Assembly: GCA_002284615.2 (NCBI GenBank)
Contig: MU070260.1
Location: 107,532-120,355 of the forward strand
Origin: Dunaliella salina
Taxonomy: Eukaryota; Chlorophyta; Chlorophyceae; Chlamydomonadales; Dunaliellaceae
Length of the DNA: 12,824 nt
Reading direction: 5' to 3'
Made by a program: the position numbers and the translations under genes. The stretch's first letter is position 1. Every line of letters starts with the position of its first letter. Below the pieces are notes generated by a model. That model saw nothing but the letters and a program-made list of their open reading frames with translations. It made no database searches and was not told where the DNA came from. Below, one piece after another: positions 9,225 to 12,824 of this stretch.

Positions 9225-9610
9225 CAATCCGAGTATGCAGAGTGGTTGAGGGTGACTTATTTGGTATACCTGCGTCAAAAGAGTGAGAATGGGGCTCTAG
9301 AATGGAGCCAGGGGCATTTCAGGTCATTTTTGACCATTCCCAGGTGAATGGGTGCCAAAACGCCTGCTTTGGCCCAAATTCTGCCCATATTTTGGCACTC
9401 AGGTAGGTATTTGGTCAAGCCTGATCCATCTGAGTGGAAAAAAAAGGGGGGGTGGCAAATTTGGCCCAAAGCACTTACAGCATGGTCACCTGCACACATT
9501 TGCTAGGCAAAAGTGGTGCAAACAGGGAAAGCATGCAAGCACTGTGTCTGGCCGCAACCTGAGTATGAGGACTTGTTCAACTTGCTTCCCCGGTATACCT
9601 GCCGGCTTTG
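9225..9610 (+). repeat. Diverged direct repeat pair with foldback segment
   Basis: The stretch at about 9225-9275 (GAGTATGCAG, GGTATACCTGC) resembles that at about 9552-9603 (GAGTATGAGG, GGTATACCTGC). Between them, GCTTTGGCCCAAATT at 9366-9380 pairs with 9458-9472 with one mismatch. GTGCCAAAA (9352-9360) pairs with TTTTGGCAC (9390-9398), and GGTCATTTTTGACC (9322-9335) is a 5-bp-stem hairpin. The region could be a decayed foldback element. In some frames both repeat copies translate as protein-like sequence (LQSEYAEW; PQPEYEDL). Confidence 0.4.
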
Positions 9611-9910
9611 GGGGCCCAGGTGTGCAGGAAGGGGCTCCTAGCGAGCAGCGACAGCTGGGCATTTGACCAAAACATTAGGCTCTGGTCAGCCCGCTTGGGC
9701 GTCTGCTCACTTGACGGACACATGGCTGTTGCACGCAAAGATGGAATTGCAAAGCTCAGACTTACATGTGAGGGCCTCAAGGGCTTTATCGGGAGTGACA
9801 GCTGGCCGGATCTTCAAATTTTGAACGAGATTGCGCATGCTGTGTTTTCGGTTTTTCGGCAAAGCCCCATTCATGGGGCGTACACCCTTAGGTTTGCCGG
9901 CTTCCTGTAA
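9552..9910 (+). pseudogene. Broken protein-like frame, unknown family
   Basis: From 9552 one frame reads PQPEYEDLFNLLPRYTCRL and stops near 9638. A second frame, open from 9608, continues through SSDSWAFDQNIRLWSARLG to FSVFRQSPIHGAYTL and stops at 9910. The overlap suggests a frameshift joining an ancestral coding sequence, or an unrecognised splice. Amino-acid composition is protein-like rather than repeat-driven. I recognise no domain. It ends just before the tandem array at 9930, so the array may have interrupted it. Confidence 0.3.
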
Positions 9911-9929
9911 AGAACACACCTGGCTGCCC

Positions 9930-10452
9930 TGGCCCGCCCAGGGCCCCCCCCTGCCTTGAAACCCAGCGTATAGGCCAAGCAAAAAATGTTTTTGCGGCAC
10001 TGCAGTGTCAGTTTAGTGGGAGAAGCCCTGTGCAAAGAGTTCTGGAATACCCCTGTCAGGTATCTGAGCGGAGGATGGCCAGCATGGCTGCCTAGCGCAC
10101 CCCCCGCCCAGAAACTTGACGTGCAGGCCAAGCAAACATATCCATCAAGTCCTGTGCTGTAAGGGGGGCAGCTGGGGCCATGGGCAAAGAGTTCTGGAAC
10201 ACCCCTGTCTGGTTGCTGAGAAGCAGGTGGCCCTGCATGGCCCGCCCAGCGCACCTTCCGCCCTCAAACTTGACGTGCAGGCCAAGCAAACTTGTATTGG
10301 CAGAGTGGCAGATGGGGCCATGGGCAAAGTGCTCTGAAATGAGTTTGCTGGGTAGCTGAGCAGAAGATGCTCAGCATGGCCCGCCCAGCGCACCTCCTGC
10401 CCTCAAACATGGCGTGCAGGCCAAGAAAGAGTTCCTTGCAGCACTACAGTGT
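9930..10452 (+). repeat. Four-copy tandem array, about 140-154 bp units
   Basis: The landmark GGCCAAG recurs at 9973, 10126, 10280 and 10419 (spacings 153, 154 and 139). Units share GCAAAGAGTTCTGGAA (10032 and 10184; variant at 10324), CCCGCCCAGCGCACC and AAACTTGACGTGCAGG. The first and last copies also share GCACT(G/A)CAGTGTCA downstream of the landmark. Copy lengths are not all multiples of three, so the minus-strand ORFs with repeated Leu/Ala/Cys peptides are unlikely to be genuine proteins. Confidence 0.85.
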
Positions 10453-10719
10453 CATGTTGGTGTGATCTCCATGGGGACTGCCATGGGGACTGCCTGGCTT
10501 AAAAGATTCCACATAGAGTCTGCTTTGCTTTGGTTTGACGACCCAGTCTGGCCACCCCAGGCCCTCAGAACTGCTCCTCCAGTCGACATAACCTTCATCA
10601 GCATGCTGAAGTGGATAGACACTCTTGCTAGGTCTAAGGCCAAGGACGGCCCGTTCCGGGAATTCCTCTGTCGACCATTCCAGCATGCCACTGAATCAGC
10701 GGATATGCATAAATTGTGA
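10414..10719 (+). pseudogene. Protein-like open frame after tandem array, unknown
   Basis: The frame starts in the last array unit and stops at 10719. Past the array it reads protein-like sequence, including LKRFHIESALLWFDDPVWP, PPVDITFISMLKWIDTLA and GPFREFLCRPF. Charged and hydrophobic residues alternate as in a folded protein. No start with context or paired splice site was found. I do not recognise the family. It may be an exon, or a remnant of the same ancestral gene as 9552-9910, split by the array. Confidence 0.3.
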
Positions 10720-10940
10720 TTTTGATGGGATAGTTGATCTGTGTTCTATCGATGGTGTCATGAGCACCGCAAGTTGAGGAGTGCCTGCTCAGAAGTTCGC
10801 CCATGCGGTGTGGAGAAGGCCCTGCAACCCTGCCCTGCGGGTGATGAAAGAACCTCTTGAATAGGTCCAGGTCCAGGAAAAGTTGGGCATAAGGAAGTCA
10901 GCTTGCATGGCTCACCCTCAGCATTTGCAGCGCACAAAAT
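10720..10940. other. No gene seen
   Basis: A spacer between the protein-like frame and the GCATGCA minisatellite, without recognisable features. Confidence 0.4.
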
Positions 10941-11216
10941 AAAATGCACGTGGCAATCATGATGCACAGTGCATGCAGCAATCTTTGTGCATAATGCACA
11001 AACACAGCACGCAGCAATGCGCACAGCAATGCATGCAGTAATCCACGCAGCGATGCATACAGCAATGTGTGCGTGATGATGCATGCAGGGATGCATGCAG
11101 TAGTATGTGCATCAATGTGCAAAGCCATGCATGCAATAACACATGCTGCAGTGCACATAGCAGTGCTCGCGGGTAAAGCATGCACCCTTGCATGCGCATC
11201 ATGGCATGCTCAAATG
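10941..11216 (+). repeat. GCATGCA-rich degenerate minisatellite
   Basis: Degenerate units of roughly 12-20 bp built on GCATGCAGCAAT recur for about 275 bp, with CATGCA cores in several palindromic TGCATGCA contexts. This produces Cys/Ala/His/Met-repeat ORFs in all three minus-strand frames, a hallmark of a repeat rather than coding. CATGCA is the known core of the plant RY element bound by B3-domain factors; function here is unproven. Confidence 0.75.
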
Positions 11217-11340
11217 CTGTCACAGGTTCGTCTCAAATTGCAAATTTCAGAATGAGTCCATGTGGTTCTAGTTTTGAGCGTTCGACTCTCAGCTTGGTCC
11301 GCAGGGAGCTCTGATGGCAAGCCGCAAGCGACGTTCCCCC

Positions 11341-11450
11341 TTGAAAAACTTGCAGCTTGAGGGCCATTTTGGGCAAGGAGGGTCTCGGGTCCAGAGGGGG
11401 TCCCAATGACCTTGGGACCAAGCATCCCCCCCCCACCCCCTGGCATCCCA
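11341..11450 (-). repeat. SINE-like module, copy 2 (decayed)
   Basis: This aligns with 2261-2380 through TGAAAAAC, GGCCATTTTGGG, an AGGAGGGT stretch, CCTTGG and a C-rich end. The B box seen in copy 1 is degraded here. It sits about 540 bp left of BED-like coding and about 930 bp left of the terminal repeat at 12379, mirroring the order in the first element. Confidence 0.45.
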
Positions 11451-11890
11451 AAGGCCATATTCATTCAACATATGCCATATGCAGGGTCGATCACAGTATG
11501 GGAACTTACAATCGTTCGAGAGTGTGAACCTTTTCGAACTGGTCGTGAACTTTAAATTGTCAGTTGGAAGAACTGTATGCCTTGTGCCAAAAGAGGCCCC
11601 CAAGGCCCCCCTGCACCCCCCTCCCTCTCTTTCCAATCTTCTATTATAATCAAATCAATATTTTATCACGCTTATGCAGCCTGGGGGGAAACGGAGGAAT
11701 TGGGAAAGGGTTGTTTGGGGGTAAGTTGCCCCCCTCCCCCCCCCCCATTTCCCCCTCCAGCCTTCCCACCTACAGGCCAACGCTCATTCAAATAGTCGGT
11801 CGAACTTTATCGAACTGTGCGCAAACTTCATTCATCCAACCCCTGAATTGGTCGACCTTGATACCATGTATAAAGGCCCCGAGAAAGATC
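11451..11890. other. Interior of second transposon remnant, C/G tracts
   Basis: Poly-C and C-rich tracts occur near 11596-11632 and 11731-11760. Repeated TCGAAC/GTCGAAC motifs occur at about 11512-11545 and 11800-11815. A CAGGG at 11482 was considered as a left end and not accepted. No coding is supported. Confidence 0.35.
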
Positions 11891-12202
11891 ATTCCACAGT
11901 GGCAGAACCTGATGAAGCAGGAGGGAACCTTCCCTCCTGCTGGCCACAAGTGCAAGCTCTGCTCACCTCATGACATATGTACAAGCAATTCCCTGGCTCC
12001 TGCAGCAACTTGCACTGCTGCAGTGTACCAGGAACCTGCAGGCTCAACCCTGGATGGCTCAGCCTTGGCTGTGAAAGGAGAGGAGGAGCAGAAGGAGAAG
12101 ATTGGGCTGCATGCTGCTCAGGAGCTCGAGGAGAGGCTTGTCCTCCCCACAGGACGGAGGGTTGTTCCACAGGCATCGAGGACCATTCAAAGTAAATATT
12201 AA
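11891..12202 (+). pseudogene. Degraded BED-like coding of second hAT remnant
   Basis: The frame reads IIPQWQNLMKQEG, then AGHKCKLC, giving a tryptophan and a C-x2-C pair in the order of a BED finger. APAATCTAAVYQEP corresponds to VASCTAPGEQLEP of the remnant at 3295. A Glu/Lys-rich linker follows (EEEQKEK), then a stop at 12202. The histidine half of the finger is not recognisable. Similarity to the first remnant is weak residue by residue. It is supported by position, since both lie a few hundred bp before a matching right terminal repeat. The ORF opens further upstream at 11564, but that part is poly-Pro from C-tracts and is not credible. Confidence 0.4.
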
Positions 12203-12319
12203 GTATCACACAGAAGGGGAGCACCAAACCTTGAAAAGAGAGGTCCTTGTAGGCCTTAAAGGCACCTCTGACAGACATATTTTCTCATGCTTAACAATAA
12301 GCCATTTTCAGCATACGTA

Positions 12320-12379
12320 TTTACATGTCAATTTTAGCAATACGAATAAATTTACATGTTCACGTGTGACCCATCCCTG
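12320..12379 (-). mobile_element. Right end of a second hAT-family element
   Basis: TGACCCATCCCTG at 12367-12379 differs at one base from TGACCCAACCCTG at 3791-3803. The preceding 40 bp also align, with TTTTAGC upstream and CACG just before the terminal repeat. This marks the right boundary of a related element extending left over the BED-like remnant. The left boundary and an 8-bp target duplication (right flank AAATTTTC) were not found. Confidence 0.55.
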
Positions 12380-12824
12380 AAATTTTCAGTTGTAACTGAA
12401 TTCTTCAGTCAGTGAGAGACTGGCTTTGCCAATTTTTCAGCGCCGCTTGCAACGCTTCCCTCACTTTTTTTAATATTTATTTATTCGTCCCAAAAGTGCC
12501 ACAACCCCAAACGATGCAGTGTTTGCTCTGTGATGTTGGATCATCATCTCCCGACCAAAATGGAGGCCCGGGGAGCGAATTTCTGGACCCTTCCACCAGC
12601 CCTATGGCCCCCCAAAATCTGCAGCTGATGAAGTACCCAGCCATCGCTGCTGGTCAGGCAAGCTGGGGGGCGACTTCCTGAGGGCCCCCTTCTGGCAGGG
12701 ATTTTGCCTGATATCTGGCCCCCCACCCTGGGCCACCCTCCGACAGAAACTGAGTTTGCAGAGTCGTTCAAAAAGGTAAAGGTTTTGCATACTCAGAATG
12801 AGCTGGCTTTAGTGAGGCATCAGT
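12380..12824. other. No gene seen right of second element
   Basis: TTCAGTTGTAACTGAA at 12385-12400 is a short 7-bp-stem hairpin. An 89-codon plus-strand frame (12412-12681) has no motif or splice support. Nothing else is recognisable up to the window end. Confidence 0.4.

Noticed and set aside
9871..10393. Minus-strand ORFs with repeated Leu/Ala/Cys peptides
   Set aside because: They read the tandem array, whose unit spacing is not consistently a multiple of three. No conserved domain is present.
10758..11223. Cys/His/Ala/Met-rich minus-strand ORFs
   Set aside because: Similar repeat-like peptides appear in all three frames, as expected from the GCATGCA minisatellite.
11482..11497. CAGGGTCGATCACAG as left end of the second hAT element
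   Set aside because: Only the first five bases and scattered later ones match the right end, and the flanking octamers (GCCATATG versus AAATTTTC) do not match.
11564..11890. N-terminal part of the 212-codon plus-strand ORF
   Set aside because: It is Pro-rich because of poly-C tracts. Only the part after 11891 resembles BED-like coding.

Overview
This window looks like repeat-rich, gene-poor nuclear DNA from a eukaryote. It has long (TG)n microsatellites, minisatellites, the decayed ends of DNA transposons, GT-AG introns and no compact operon-like coding. A plant-like or streptophyte genome would fit the BED-finger hAT remnants and the many RY-type CATGCA motifs, but I cannot name the lineage from sequence alone. 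No long intact ORF covers any part of the window. Most long ORFs are artefacts of microsatellites.

Positions 1-1056 are flanking DNA with a 29-bp direct repeat, tRNA-like B-box debris and a diverged copy of a segment found again at 3241. Positions 1057-3803 form the clearest unit: a hAT-type transposon bounded by 17-bp perfect terminal inverted repeats beginning CAGGG and flanked by an 8-bp near-perfect target duplication (GAAAAGAG / TAAAAGAG). It holds a long non-coding arm with GATTAC/GTAATC motif clusters, a (TG)32 tract, a SINE-like B-box module and a frameshifted BED zinc-finger remnant. The catalytic core of a transposase is missing. Positions 11340-12379 show the same modules in the same order and orientation (SINE-like module, degraded BED-like coding, matching right end), so a second related element lies there without a convincing left end.

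Positions 3812-6680 are mostly non-coding, with a 71-bp tandem duplication and a 204-bp (TG)102 tract. Positions 6791-8742 on the minus strand carry the best host-gene candidate. It is a split gene of at least four short exons whose GT-AG junctions all keep frame, encoding about 153 residues of a hydrophobic, probably multi-pass membrane protein that I do not recognise. A short copy of the end of its last visible exon lies 104 bp downstream, with mostly synonymous differences. Positions 9220-10720 on the plus strand hold protein-like but broken reading frames on both sides of a four-copy tandem array (units of about 153, 154 and 139 bp). Positions 10941-11216 form a GCATGCA-rich minisatellite.

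The host-gene candidate and the transposon remnants do not appear to be functionally linked. No rRNA gene, intact tRNA gene, CRISPR array or bacterial-type operon was seen.
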